A DNA stretch of 30,806 nucleotides, taken from NCBI GenBank assembly GCA_034435015.1, contig DAOTYH010000076.1:1-30806 (forward strand), written 5' to 3'. Position 1 is the first letter of the stretch; each line of letters opens with the position of its first letter. Both the position numbers and the translations under genes were made by a program. This document shows, piece by piece, positions 23,938 to 30,806 of the stretch. The notes beneath the pieces were generated by a model that ran no database searches, had not been told where the DNA came from, and saw only the letters and a program-made list of their open reading frames with translations. This stretch comes from DAOTYH01 sp034435015 (GTDB taxonomy: Bacteria; Chloroflexota; Anaerolineae; Aggregatilineales; UBA3940).

Positions 23938-24795
23938 CTACACTTCCTTTGGGACATACCAGCACAGGCCGATGGTACCCGGCCCGGCATGAACACCAAT
24001 AGCCGGCCCGGCCTGAGCGAACAGGTACATCTCAGTTTCAAAATGCGGACACAATTCATCAGCCAAAGCGCGGGCTTCCTCTTCACAGGCGGCATGGATC
24101 ACACCGAAGAAGACGCCCCGCTTCCCTTGTAACTCGGCCAGGGCAATGTCGCGCAGGGCGGCCAGAGCACGCTTGTGGGTTCGTTCCTTAGAATAGGATT
24201 CTACCGTGCCGTCAGTCATTCGGAGAATCGGCTTGATGTCCAGCAGTGTACCCAGCAGGTGGGACGCCCTCCCGATCCGCCCGCCTTTGGCTAGATAATC
24301 CAATGTGGCCGGCACAAAATAGATGCGCATCCCGTCACGCATGGCTTCCAGTTGAGCCATCACGGCGTCAATATCCGCGCCCGCCCTGACCATCTGGGCC
24401 GCCTTGAGGACCATCATCCCCAGACCGGCAGAGATCGAGCGCGTGTCGAAGACACGGATGTCCGCAGTTGGAAAGGCCGCCGCCGCCGGCCTGGCCGAGC
24501 GGACTGTGCCGCTGACTTCCGAGCTGGGGTGGATGCACAGGATGGTGGCTTTCGGGTCCTCTCGCAGTATCTTGGCGAAGACCTCCTCAAACTCACCCAC
24601 ACTTGGTGCACTTGTCTTGGGCAATATCGGGGAGATGGCCTGCCGCCGGTAGAACTCGGTCGAGCTGATCTCAAAGACATCCTTGAGGGACTCTTCGCCA
24701 AAGATCACGTATTGAGGCACAGTAGGAATGCCATACTCGTCCAGAGTCTCCTGAGGCAGGTTGGCCGTCGTGTCGGTCACAATCCTGATCGCCAT
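23938..24795 (-). CDS. DegV/FakB-family lipid-binding protein, copy B
   Basis: The 285-residue product starts MAIRIVTDTTANLPQ, with KTSAPS as its Thr-Ser motif, SSEVSGTVRSA, VFDTRSISAGLGM and AKGGRIG, and a C-terminal VHAGPGTIGLCWY with the usual His retained. The ATG at 24795 has a GAGGAA site; an open frame reaching 25107 overlaps copy C in another frame and is a shadow. Copy C ends 46 bases upstream and copy A starts three bases downstream, so the copies are probably one transcript. It differs from copy A at the ligand-site motif (Ser-Ala-Pro-Ser, His present). Function is inferred from family: fatty acid or lipid binding in the cytoplasm. Confidence 0.92.
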   Translation of the reverse strand: MAIRIVTDTTANLPQETLDEYGIPTVPQYVIFGEESLKDVFEISSTEFYRRQAISPILPKTSAPSVGEFEEVFAKILREDPKATILCIHPSSEVSGTVRSARPAAAAFPTADIRVFDTRSISAGLGMMVLKAAQMVRAGADIDAVMAQLEAMRDGMRIYFVPATLDYLAKGGRIGRASHLLGTLLDIKPILRMTDGTVESYSKERTHKRALAALRDIALAELQGKRGVFFGVIHAACEEEARALADELCPHFETEMYLFAQAGPAIGVHAGPGTIGLCWYVPKEV

Positions 24796-24841
24796 GCAAT
24801 TCCTCGTTTCGTTGAAAATGGCCTGCTCACCTGACCGCGTC

Positions 24842-25693
24842 TCAGCCCTCCGGGGAGTACCAACAGACCCCGATTGTCCCCGGCCCGGTGTGGACACCAA
24901 TACCCGGCCCCAGCTCGGCGAACAACAGCACCTCCGGCTGAAGCTTCTCCCGCCACGAGTCAGCCAGCCGGCGGGCATCCGCCTCGCAGACGGCATGCAC
25001 AATGCCCAAATGGAGGCCTTTCTTGCCCTGCGCCCCCTTGGTGACCAGCTCATCAAGGGCCGCCAGCGCTCGTTTGCGGGTCCGATGGCGTGCGTAAGCC
25101 TCGACAACCCCGTTGCGCAGGGTCAGTATAGGCTTCATGTCCAGCAGAGTGCCAACCAGATGAGCCGCCTTGCCGATCCGCCCGCCCTTCGCCAGATACT
25201 CCAGCGTATCTACCATGAAGTAGGCCTGCATCTTATCCCGCATGTCCTCCAGCCGTGCGGCGATCTCTTCATACGATGCGCCGGCATGGGCCATACGGGC
25301 CGCCTCTGCGACCTGAAGCGCCTGACCAATGGAGCAGGAGCGCGTGTCAAACAGGCGGATGTCCAGCTCTGGCAACAGGCCTGCCGCCTGACGGGCTGAT
25401 TCGAGCGTGCCGCTGAGGGTGGAGGAAATGTGGATCGAGAGGATCGCCGCTCCCGGATTCTCGGCGGCCACCTGACGATAGACCTTCTCAAAGTCACCGA
25501 CGGAGGGCTGGCTGGTTCTGGGCAGGATGGGGCTGGCGATCATACGCTGGTAAAACTCCGAGTCGCTGATCTCAAACCGCTCGATCCACGTCTGATCGCC
25601 AATCGTTACGGCTATCGGCGCCATCGGGATATTGTATTTGTCCACAATATCCTGGGGAAGATTTGAGTCGGTATCCGTTACGATCTTAATCAA
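24842..25693 (-). CDS. DegV/FakB-family lipid-binding protein, copy C
   Basis: This 283-residue copy starts MIKIVTDTDSNLP and has RTSQPS, ISSTLSGTLESA, RLFDTRSCSIGQAL, AKGGRIG and VHTGPGTIGVCWY, the most canonical motif set of the four copies. The start is TTG with an AGGAGG site five bases upstream. The 138-base gap to copy D upstream is the widest in the array and holds an inverted repeat (25724-25746) and a TATGAT on the minus strand (25713-25708), so C-B-A may also have their own promoter. It is the second gene of the four-copy array. Confidence 0.92.
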   Translation of the reverse strand: MIKIVTDTDSNLPQDIVDKYNIPMAPIAVTIGDQTWIERFEISDSEFYQRMIASPILPRTSQPSVGDFEKVYRQVAAENPGAAILSIHISSTLSGTLESARQAAGLLPELDIRLFDTRSCSIGQALQVAEAARMAHAGASYEEIAARLEDMRDKMQAYFMVDTLEYLAKGGRIGKAAHLVGTLLDMKPILTLRNGVVEAYARHRTRKRALAALDELVTKGAQGKKGLHLGIVHAVCEADARRLADSWREKLQPEVLLFAELGPGIGVHTGPGTIGVCWYSPEG

Positions 25694-25723
25694 GGGAGCC
25701 TCCTGAAATCATATTGGAAGTTG

Positions 25724-25746
25724 CGGGCATCGCTGTAATATGCCCG
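25724..25746 (-). other. Inverted repeat between DegV copies D and C
   Basis: CGGGCAT (25724-25730) and ATGCCCG (25740-25746) form a 7-bp stem with a 9-base loop, without a T-tract. It may attenuate transcription between copies D and C, or stabilise a processed end. Confidence 0.3.
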
Positions 25747-25831
25747 ATAACTACAGGCGGGCAGACCACCCCCTTCACGGGCGGCATGTCATCACCGGCC
25801 TCAACGGAACGGGCATTGTCAGCAGATCAGT

Positions 25832-26695
25832 TTACCCGCTCAGGCGGGGGACATACCATGCCACGCCAATGGCGCCCGGCCCAATGTAAACCCCCAGCGA
25901 GGGCGCAATCTCACCCACCAGCAGGACCTCCGGCTGGACAGCCTGCTGGAGTTCGTCGGCCAACCGGCGGGCATCTGCTTCACAATCCGCATGCATGATC
26001 CCGACTTGCAGGCCGCGCCGCCCATAATCTCTGGCCGTTTCAACTACCATATTCCGGATGGCGTTGATGGCCTGTGGACGGCCATGCTGGCGGCTGTGAA
26101 CGTCCACGACCCCTCCATTCAGGGTCAAGATAGGTTTAGCACCCAGCAGTGTACCCAGCAGACGGGCCGCCCGTCCGATGCGCCCGCCCTTAGCCAGATA
26201 CGTTAGTGTATCCAGCGTAAAGTACAATTGCATCCCATCGCGCATTTCACCCAGCCGCTTCAGGATGGCGTCCATATCCTTACCCTCACGGGCCATAACC
26301 GCCGCCTCACGAACCATCAGGACATGCCCCATTGCGGCTGAGCGCGTATCAAACAGGCGGATGTCTGCCTCAGGTAACATCATAGCCGCCTGCCGGGCCG
26401 ACTCAATCACACCGCTCAACAGGCTGGAGATGTGCACCGAGAGGATGGCCGCTGTCGGGTCGTCTGCCAGCAGACTGCGGTACAGCGCAACAAAGTCCGT
26501 AACCGACGGTTGAGCCGTGCTGGGCAGTTCGGGTGATGAGATCAGCCGCCGGTAGAACTCACTAGCCGTCAGATCAACGCCATCGCGCAGTGCTTCAGCC
26601 CCAAAGATCACATAGGCTGGAATAACTGTGATACCGTACTCGTCTGCAATGTCCTGAGGAAGATGGGCAACTGAGTCAGTGACGATCTTGATCAT
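25832..26695 (-). CDS. DegV/FakB-family lipid-binding protein, copy D
   Basis: The first gene of the array; 287 residues from ATG 26695, with GAGG seven bases upstream. It has MIKIVTDSVAHLP, PSTAQPS (Thr-Ala in place of the usual Thr-Ser), ISSLLSGVIESA, RLFDTRSAAMGHVL, AKGGRIG and VYIGPGAIGVAWY (Tyr in place of His). A longer frame to 26908 reads through the upstream intergenic region and is not needed. A TATACT element at 26743-26738 lies about 43 bases before the start, and the gene diverges from rmlB. The altered motif residues suggest a ligand pocket unlike copies B and C; binding specificity is unknown. Confidence 0.92.
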   Translation of the reverse strand: MIKIVTDSVAHLPQDIADEYGITVIPAYVIFGAEALRDGVDLTASEFYRRLISSPELPSTAQPSVTDFVALYRSLLADDPTAAILSVHISSLLSGVIESARQAAMMLPEADIRLFDTRSAAMGHVLMVREAAVMAREGKDMDAILKRLGEMRDGMQLYFTLDTLTYLAKGGRIGRAARLLGTLLGAKPILTLNGGVVDVHSRQHGRPQAINAIRNMVVETARDYGRRGLQVGIMHADCEADARRLADELQQAVQPEVLLVGEIAPSLGVYIGPGAIGVAWYVPRLSG

Positions 26696-26737
26696 AGAGG
26701 GCCTCACGTGAAGGTAGTCTGCGCGGCTACTGTAGTA

Positions 26738-26743
26738 AGTATA
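26738..26743 (-). promoter_or_regulatory. -10 element of the DegV array
   Basis: TATACT on the minus strand, about 43 bases before the ATG at 26695. The -35 is weak by eye. Confidence 0.45.
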
Positions 26744-26845
26744 ACACAGGCTTGGCGCTGGGGGTGACGAAATCCGGCGGGAGAGAAAGAAGTTCTGCCG
26801 GCCTCTTCTCTCTTCTTCCCGTCCCCGACATACAGGATAACAGGG

Positions 26846-26851
26846 TATAAT
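26846..26851 (+). promoter_or_regulatory. -10 element of the rmlB-rmlD operon
   Basis: A perfect TATAAT lies 37 bases before the ATG at 26889. A CCGACA at 26825-26830 could serve as a -35 but at only 15 bases. Confidence 0.5.
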
Positions 26852-26888
26852 TCCCGCAAAACATCCCAGCGGAGAAAGAGTGCTATCC

Positions 26889-27905
26889 ATGCAAAATATT
26901 TTGGTCACCGGCGGGGCAGGGTTTATAGGCAGTAACTTTGTGCGCTACATGCTCGACCGGTATCCCGCCTACCATATTGTGGTGTTTGACAAACTGACCT
27001 ATGCGGGCAGCCTCGACAACCTGGAGGCGGTCTCCCAGAATCCGCACTACAAGTTCATTCGGGGCGACATTGCCGACCGCGGAGCAGTTGCCCGTGCACT
27101 GGAAATGAATCGGATTGACACGGTCGTCAACTTTGCCGCCGAAACACATGTGGATCGCAGTATCCTCAACCCTGACGCCTTCATTCAGACTGACGTGGTA
27201 GGCGTATACGTGTTACTTGATGAGAGCCGCAAGCACGGCGTTGAACGCCTGCTCCACGTCAGCACCGATGAGGTATACGGCTCGATTGCAGAGGGCTGTT
27301 TCCGCGAGGGCGACCCGCTTGAACCCAACAGCCCTTATGCCGCCAGCAAGGCAGGCGGCGAGTTGATGGTACGAGCCTACCATGTGACATACGGCCTCAA
27401 CACAGTGGTCACGCGCGGCAGTAACACCTACGGCCCCTACCAGTATCCGGAGAAGCTCCTGCCGCTGTTTATCACCAATGCCATAGACAATGAACCCCTG
27501 CCGCTCTACGGCGACGGGATGCAGGTGCGCGACTGGCTGTACGTGGAAGATCACTGTGCAGGGATTGACTGCGTGCTTCATCATGGGCAGGCGGGCGAGG
27601 TCTACAACCTCGGCGGCGAGAACGAACGCCGCAACATAGAGGTTGTGCGGCAGATGCTCGCCCTGCTGGGCAAGCCGGAGTCGCTGATCCGACCGGTCGC
27701 TGACCGGCCCGGCCATGACCGGCGCTACGCCCTCGACAACAGCAAGATTCGTGCACTAGGGTTCACCCACCGTTACACCTTCGAGCAGGGGCTGGAAGAG
27801 ACGGTCAGATGGTACGTCAACAATGAATGGTGGTGGCGTAAGATCAAAAGCGGGGAATACCGCGCCTACTATCAGGCCCAGTATGGGAAGCGGCTGGGAG
27901 GATAA
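26889..27905 (+). CDS. rmlB: dTDP-glucose 4,6-dehydratase
   Basis: RmlB makes dTDP-4-keto-6-deoxyglucose from dTDP-glucose, the second step toward dTDP-rhamnose and other deoxysugars. The 338-residue product shows the extended short-chain dehydrogenase fold: NILVTGGAGFIGS (GxxGxxG at 8-14), the active-site TDE triad at 126-128, and YxxxK (Tyr150, Lys154). Other RmlB signatures are TYAGSLDNL, THVDRS, RGSNTYGPYQYPEKL and YNLGG. A GTG at 26880 is in frame and better spaced to the GGAG at 26871, so three extra N-terminal residues are possible. rmlD follows after 11 bases. rmlA and rmlC are not in the window. Confidence 0.93.
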   Translation: MQNILVTGGAGFIGSNFVRYMLDRYPAYHIVVFDKLTYAGSLDNLEAVSQNPHYKFIRGDIADRGAVARALEMNRIDTVVNFAAETHVDRSILNPDAFIQTDVVGVYVLLDESRKHGVERLLHVSTDEVYGSIAEGCFREGDPLEPNSPYAASKAGGELMVRAYHVTYGLNTVVTRGSNTYGPYQYPEKLLPLFITNAIDNEPLPLYGDGMQVRDWLYVEDHCAGIDCVLHHGQAGEVYNLGGENERRNIEVVRQMLALLGKPESLIRPVADRPGHDRRYALDNSKIRALGFTHRYTFEQGLEETVRWYVNNEWWWRKIKSGEYRAYYQAQYGKRLGG

Positions 27906-27916
27906 GGGAAAGCAGG

Positions 27917-28759
27917 ATGCGTATTTTCATTACCGGCCATCGGGGACAATTAGGCAAGGCACTGACAGCCCGCTTGAACAGCCATACGCTGGCAGGCGGC
28001 GATCTGCCCGACTGGGACATGACCAACACGGCACAGGTGCTTGACACACTGCGTGACTTCCAGCCGGAGATTGTGATTCACGCGGCGGCCCTGACGGCTG
28101 TAGATTACTGTGCCGAGCATCCTGAGGAAGCAGTCAAGGTCAACGGCGTGGGGACATACAACGTGGCGCTGGCCTGCCGTCAGCTCGGCGCACGGCTGAC
28201 GGCCATCAGCACCAATGAAGTGTTTGACGGACAGGCCAGCCGCCCCTATCAGGAGTACGATCTGCGCAGGCCGATCAACCCCTATGGATATTCTAAGTTC
28301 GTTGCCGAGCAGGTCATTGAGCGGATCGCCCCCCACTACCAGATCGTCCGCACAGCATGGCTGTACGCGCCCGGCGGGACAAACTTCATCCACAAGATCA
28401 TCGCCCGCGCACGCTCAGGTGAGCCGCTGAGGGTGGTGACAGACGAGGTAGGCTCGCCGACCTACGCGGCTGATCTGGCTGACGGGCTGGCACGGCTGGT
28501 CGAGCTGGGCCGCCCCGGCATCTACCACCTGACAAACGCAGGGGCCTGCTCACGCTATGAGTTTGCCTGCGAGATACTGCGGCTGGCCGGGCTGGGTGAA
28601 GTGCCGGTTGAGCCGATCACGCTGGCTGATTTTTCGCGCCCCTCTACCCCGCCGCCCTACGCGCCGCTGGCTAACGTCTTCGCGGCGGCGGCGGGGATCA
28701 CTCTGCGCCCCTGGCAGGAGGCGCTGGCAGAGTACATCCGAGAGCACTGCCCCGCTTAA
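27917..28759 (+). CDS. rmlD: dTDP-4-dehydrorhamnose reductase (RmlD family)
   Basis: RmlD reduces dTDP-4-keto-rhamnose with NAD(P)H, the last step to dTDP-rhamnose. The 280-residue product has ITGHRGQLG (6-13), HAAALTAVDYCAEHPEEA, ISTNEVFDG, PYGYSK with Tyr123/Lys127, and the C-terminal RPSTPPPYAPLAN, all family features. STNEVFDG replaces the usual STDYVFDG, a difference worth noting but not disabling, because the catalytic Thr/Tyr/Lys pattern is otherwise kept. It follows rmlB by 11 bases. With only RmlB and RmlD here, RmlA and RmlC must be encoded elsewhere, or the pair makes another deoxysugar. Confidence 0.92.
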   Translation: MRIFITGHRGQLGKALTARLNSHTLAGGDLPDWDMTNTAQVLDTLRDFQPEIVIHAAALTAVDYCAEHPEEAVKVNGVGTYNVALACRQLGARLTAISTNEVFDGQASRPYQEYDLRRPINPYGYSKFVAEQVIERIAPHYQIVRTAWLYAPGGTNFIHKIIARARSGEPLRVVTDEVGSPTYAADLADGLARLVELGRPGIYHLTNAGACSRYEFACEILRLAGLGEVPVEPITLADFSRPSTPPPYAPLANVFAAAAGITLRPWQEALAEYIREHCPA

Positions 28760-28812
28760 GCCAGCTTGTTTGCTATGTCTCCCTCGAACGTCATGCTTTT
28801 ACTGGCTCTATT

Positions 28813-29997
28813 TTACCGACAACTCTCATCAGGCAGACTACCGAAGAACCGCGCGGAGATTCTATGCAACACTTCCCAGCGGTCGGCATTTGAGTCGTCG
28901 AAGCGGTCCTTGTGGAGCCAGGCTGTGTAGTTGTCGGCGGCTTGCCGGTAGGGATACCAGCCTAGACCCTTCAGTTGGTCTCCGCGTTCGTCGAGCAGCA
29001 CTGAAGCAAACTCTTCCATCTCCTCCGCTGAGGGCATCCGATTCCAGAGATCGGTATATTCATTATCTACAAAGGTCTGAATCAAAACGATGGCCTGAGG
29101 TCTTCGGCCAGTCCTGGCTGGAGGAGCAGAGGCATATCGGCGCAGACGCTCATCAAGGCAGGCAAGTTCGGCTCGAATCGTTGCCATTCGGTCGTTGGTT
29201 GGCGGGCCATAGCAGTTGCAGACCACATCGAAGGGACTGTAACGGCCTTCCGGGGTGCTGACGAAGGGATACACGAGATGATTTTCGTAATCGAGTACCC
29301 CTGTCAGGCACTCGTCCGACTCTGCCCACCCCATTGTGATATCTTCTCCGTAAACGCGGACGTTGGCATCGGAGAAGATTTCTTCGGTGATCTGACGATA
29401 AAAAGCCTTTAGGCGCTCTGGACCGGTTTTCTCAGGGTGCCAGAGCGGTTCATGGAACGAGTAGATGGCAAACGTCTGCGCGAAATATGCGGGATGGTCC
29501 TTCAAAAAGCCGAGAAAGACAGCCCCGACCGAGTCCGGATAACGCTCTCGATCTAACTGCCATTCGTTTCTCTCTTCGTCCCATCGCCAGATTGATTGTT
29601 CAGCATCTGGGTCCCAAATCAGCGGGATGATTCGAAGGCCGTATCGCATTGCCGCCTCGTAAGTCGCCCGCCAGTCACCCCCGTCAGCGTCAAGTTCCAC
29701 TAGTACCGTATTGATACCCAGCCGCGCCAACAGATCGAAGTCCTCAATTTCTGCAAAATTCACCCCATGGATGAGGTCTTTGTTATCGGGCTTACCGGAT
29801 TCGGCCTCCGGCATGGAATGGTACGTCCCACAAGTGGCAGTGGGCAACGGTGTCGCGCGGGGCACGGATGTTGAAGTTGGGGTTGAAGTTGGCACAGACG
29901 AAGGCGCGCAGGCGGATAATCCTAGGCCTGCGCCCGCTATACCTACGAACTTGAGAAAATCTCGCCGTGTGACTTTTTCGGGCTTGCTACCTGCTAT
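28813..29997 (-). CDS. Tat-type lipoprotein with a TIM-barrel-like glycosidase-like domain; non-canonical ATA start
   Basis: The body (about residues 76-394) looks like a TIM-barrel glycoside-hydrolase-like domain. It has IHGVNFAEIEDFDLLARLG, repeated beta-alpha units, a strand ending IYSFHEPLWHPE whose Glu resembles a catalytic acid, and WYPYRQAADNYTAW near the end. A conventional start would be the GTG at 29895, but in the same open frame before it lies a full Tat lipoprotein signal: TRRDFLKF, a hydrophobic stretch, and lipobox LSAC (Cys30). The best ribosome site, GGAGG, stands five bases before an ATA codon at 29997; no ATG, GTG or TTG lies in that open frame upstream of 29895. It is either a rare ATA start, a mutated start, or a sequence error. 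The enzyme's substrate is unknown. Confidence 0.75.
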   Translation of the reverse strand: MAGSKPEKVTRRDFLKFVGIAGAGLGLSACAPSSVPTSTPTSTSVPRATPLPTATCGTYHSMPEAESGKPDNKDLIHGVNFAEIEDFDLLARLGINTVLVELDADGGDWRATYEAAMRYGLRIIPLIWDPDAEQSIWRWDEERNEWQLDRERYPDSVGAVFLGFLKDHPAYFAQTFAIYSFHEPLWHPEKTGPERLKAFYRQITEEIFSDANVRVYGEDITMGWAESDECLTGVLDYENHLVYPFVSTPEGRYSPFDVVCNCYGPPTNDRMATIRAELACLDERLRRYASAPPARTGRRPQAIVLIQTFVDNEYTDLWNRMPSAEEMEEFASVLLDERGDQLKGLGWYPYRQAADNYTAWLHKDRFDDSNADRWEVLHRISARFFGSLPDESCR

Positions 29998-30139
29998 AGT
30001 GTCCTCCGCTTCACGTGCTATGCCGCCCAGTGGATAAATGAGCAGATATTTAAGGCTGTTGGGAGCCGCTCCTGCACGAGAATATTCACGACGTTACCCG
30101 CTCCCGAAAGATGCGCCCCGCACGAGCATCGGCCTGAAC

Positions 30140-30361
30140 TCAGACCTCATCCATCGGCACGATCTCGATCTGGGTCACAATCTGCCCGCCGCGGATGGTG
30201 ACCACTGGGTCCAGCCGGCACCGATACTTGATCTGGAGCGCCTCCAGCTCCCGTTGGAACTGTTGCATGCGTTCAAGACGCTTGGCGCGTAGAAGCTCCT
30301 GCGCCTCTTCCAGAGAAAGGTCTGCCGGGCCGCTGTCCGGTTGATCTGAATTGGGGAGCAT
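30140..30361 (-). CDS. Small helical protein of unknown function
   Basis: This 73-residue protein is predicted to be an acidic N-terminal tail (about 1-15), one long charged helix (LSLEEAQELLRAKRLERMQQFQRELEALQIKY, in two parts) and a small beta-hairpin (VVTIRGGQIVTQIEIV). Starting at ATG 30361 it has an AGGAGGTC site four bases upstream, among the best in the window, so it is probably real. It lies after the fibre-like gene in the same direction with a terminator hairpin between. The composition recalls small proteins of phage or tail-like modules, but I cannot name a family. Confidence 0.75.
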   Translation of the reverse strand: MLPNSDQPDSGPADLSLEEAQELLRAKRLERMQQFQRELEALQIKYRCRLDPVVTIRGGQIVTQIEIVPMDEV

Positions 30362-30390
30362 GAGACCTCCTGAAGCCGACAGAGAATAAG

Positions 30391-30412
30391 AGGGGCAGGA
30401 CAGCCTGCCCCT
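30391..30412 (-). terminator. Terminator hairpin between the fibre-like and 73-residue genes
   Basis: AGGGGCAGG and CCTGCCCCT (9-bp stem, loop ACAG) lie just past the fibre-like stop; the following sequence on the minus strand is CTTATTCTC. Confidence 0.65.
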
Positions 30413-30416
30413 GAGT

Positions 30417-30806
30417 CTAGAGCGCTTTGGTCAGCTTGGTGTAGAACCAGTTTGTCGGGGTAGTCACACACAGATAGACGTCGGTCTGGGCGCCATTACT
30501 GTCTATCAGGCCAATGAAGCCGGCCCCCAGAGTAGCTGGGCTACCAAAGACGGAATCAAGCTGGGCCTTGGTGGGCGGGTTACTGACAGACGCGGTGTAC
30601 AACTGGACGCTGACGCCCTGCACATCCAGCAGACCGCCGGCGGTCAGGACAGCCATCAGGTTGCCGGCATCATTGCGCCACTCCTGCAGAGGAGCGGTCT
30701 GGCTGGCCGCGCCCTGAATCATCAGCGGCACCACGGTAGGCGATCCGGCCTTGAGCACGCTGGCGCCCCCCTCAGAGTAGATGGCGTAGTTGGCGGTGGC
30801 GCCGAG
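30417..30806 (-). CDS. Fibre/tail-like protein, C-terminal 129 residues (5' end beyond window)
   Basis: The frame is open to the window edge and reads through 30758, so the start is outside. The visible part has ATANYAIYSEGGASV, then QTAPLQEWRNDAGNLMAVL and GLLDVQGVSV, a short repeat style seen in trimeric tail-fibre and appendage-like proteins. It ends with a small domain (PTKAQLDSVFGSPATLGAGFIG...VYLCVTTPTNWFYTKLTKAL). The likeness to phage or tail-like structures is inferred from this pattern; the QTxxLQEW motif is common in such proteins. The whole protein could equally be a secreted surface protein. No signal can be seen because the start is missing. Confidence 0.8.
   Translation of the reverse strand, partial: LGATANYAIYSEGGASVLKAGSPTVVPLMIQGAASQTAPLQEWRNDAGNLMAVLTAGGLLDVQGVSVQLYTASVSNPPTKAQLDSVFGSPATLGAGFIGLIDSNGAQTDVYLCVTTPTNWFYTKLTKAL

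Noticed and set aside
23938..25107. N-terminally extended DegV copy B starting at 25107
   Set aside because: The extension overlaps copy C in another frame and is arginine/serine-rich without homology; the ATG at 24795 has a ribosome site and the standard DegV start.
25724..25746. Terminator between DegV copies D and C
   Set aside because: The stem has only 7 bp and no T-run, so it is listed as an inverted repeat and not as a terminator.
25832..26908. Extended DegV copy D starting at 26908
   Set aside because: The extra residues read through the divergent promoter region and into rmlB. The ATG at 26695 gives the normal family start.
29895..29895. GTG at 29895 as the sole start of the TIM-barrel lipoprotein
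   Set aside because: It would delete the Tat motif and lipobox, which are unlikely to occur by chance in frame; kept only as the fallback start.

Overview
The window looks like a chromosomal segment of a GC-rich bacterium, most likely Chloroflexota (Anaerolineae-like). That placement is inferred from gene content and style: a YfhO-type membrane protein, DUF5989, DUF333 lipoproteins, several DegV paralogues, proline/threonine-rich linkers after lipoprotein cysteines, and frequent TTG starts behind strong AGGAGG sites. No rRNA, tRNA, insertion sequence or CRISPR array was seen. Every gene gap is under 300 bases.

Left edge (1-2816, minus strand): the start of a type III-A CRISPR effector operon, csm1(cas10)-csm2-csm3, with csm3 cut by the edge. 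Cas10 keeps its GGDD cyclase motif but has no recognisable HD nuclease domain. The Csm3 catalytic aspartate is present.

3092-12551: a small membrane protein gene on the plus strand meets a long minus-strand envelope operon. In transcription order the operon is a membrane-anchored amidase, a monothiol glutaredoxin-like protein, a GT-C-like membrane protein, a small unknown protein, a 1430-residue YfhO-flippase fusion and a membrane-anchored SGNH hydrolase. The set suggests building, export and acyl/acetyl editing of a surface glycan.

12652-16273: a tiny single-pass membrane protein and a carotenoid-desaturase-like FAD oxidoreductase (plus), then MscL with a C-terminal zinc ribbon and a CorA transporter (minus).

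16274-23019: a beta-helix lipoprotein (minus) diverges from a carbamoyltransferase-DUF5989 pair (plus). A DUF333 lipoprotein with a recent internal duplication, a VTT-domain protein and an M50 protease follow.

23083-26695: four tandem DegV/FakB-type lipid-binding proteins on the minus strand, diverging from rmlB-rmlD (dTDP-rhamnose pathway, 26889-28759, plus).

Right edge (28813-30806, minus): a Tat-type lipoprotein with a TIM-barrel-like body and no canonical start codon at its signal peptide, a 73-residue unknown protein, and the C-terminal end of a fibre-like protein running off the window.

The least ordinary items are the HD-less type III effector, the YfhO-flippase fusion, the four-gene DegV array with diverged ligand-site residues, the carbamoyltransferase-DUF5989 and SGNH-small-membrane-protein pairs lying about 13.5 kb apart, and the ATA-start lipoprotein. 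All functions are inferred from reading the sequence; no database search was run.
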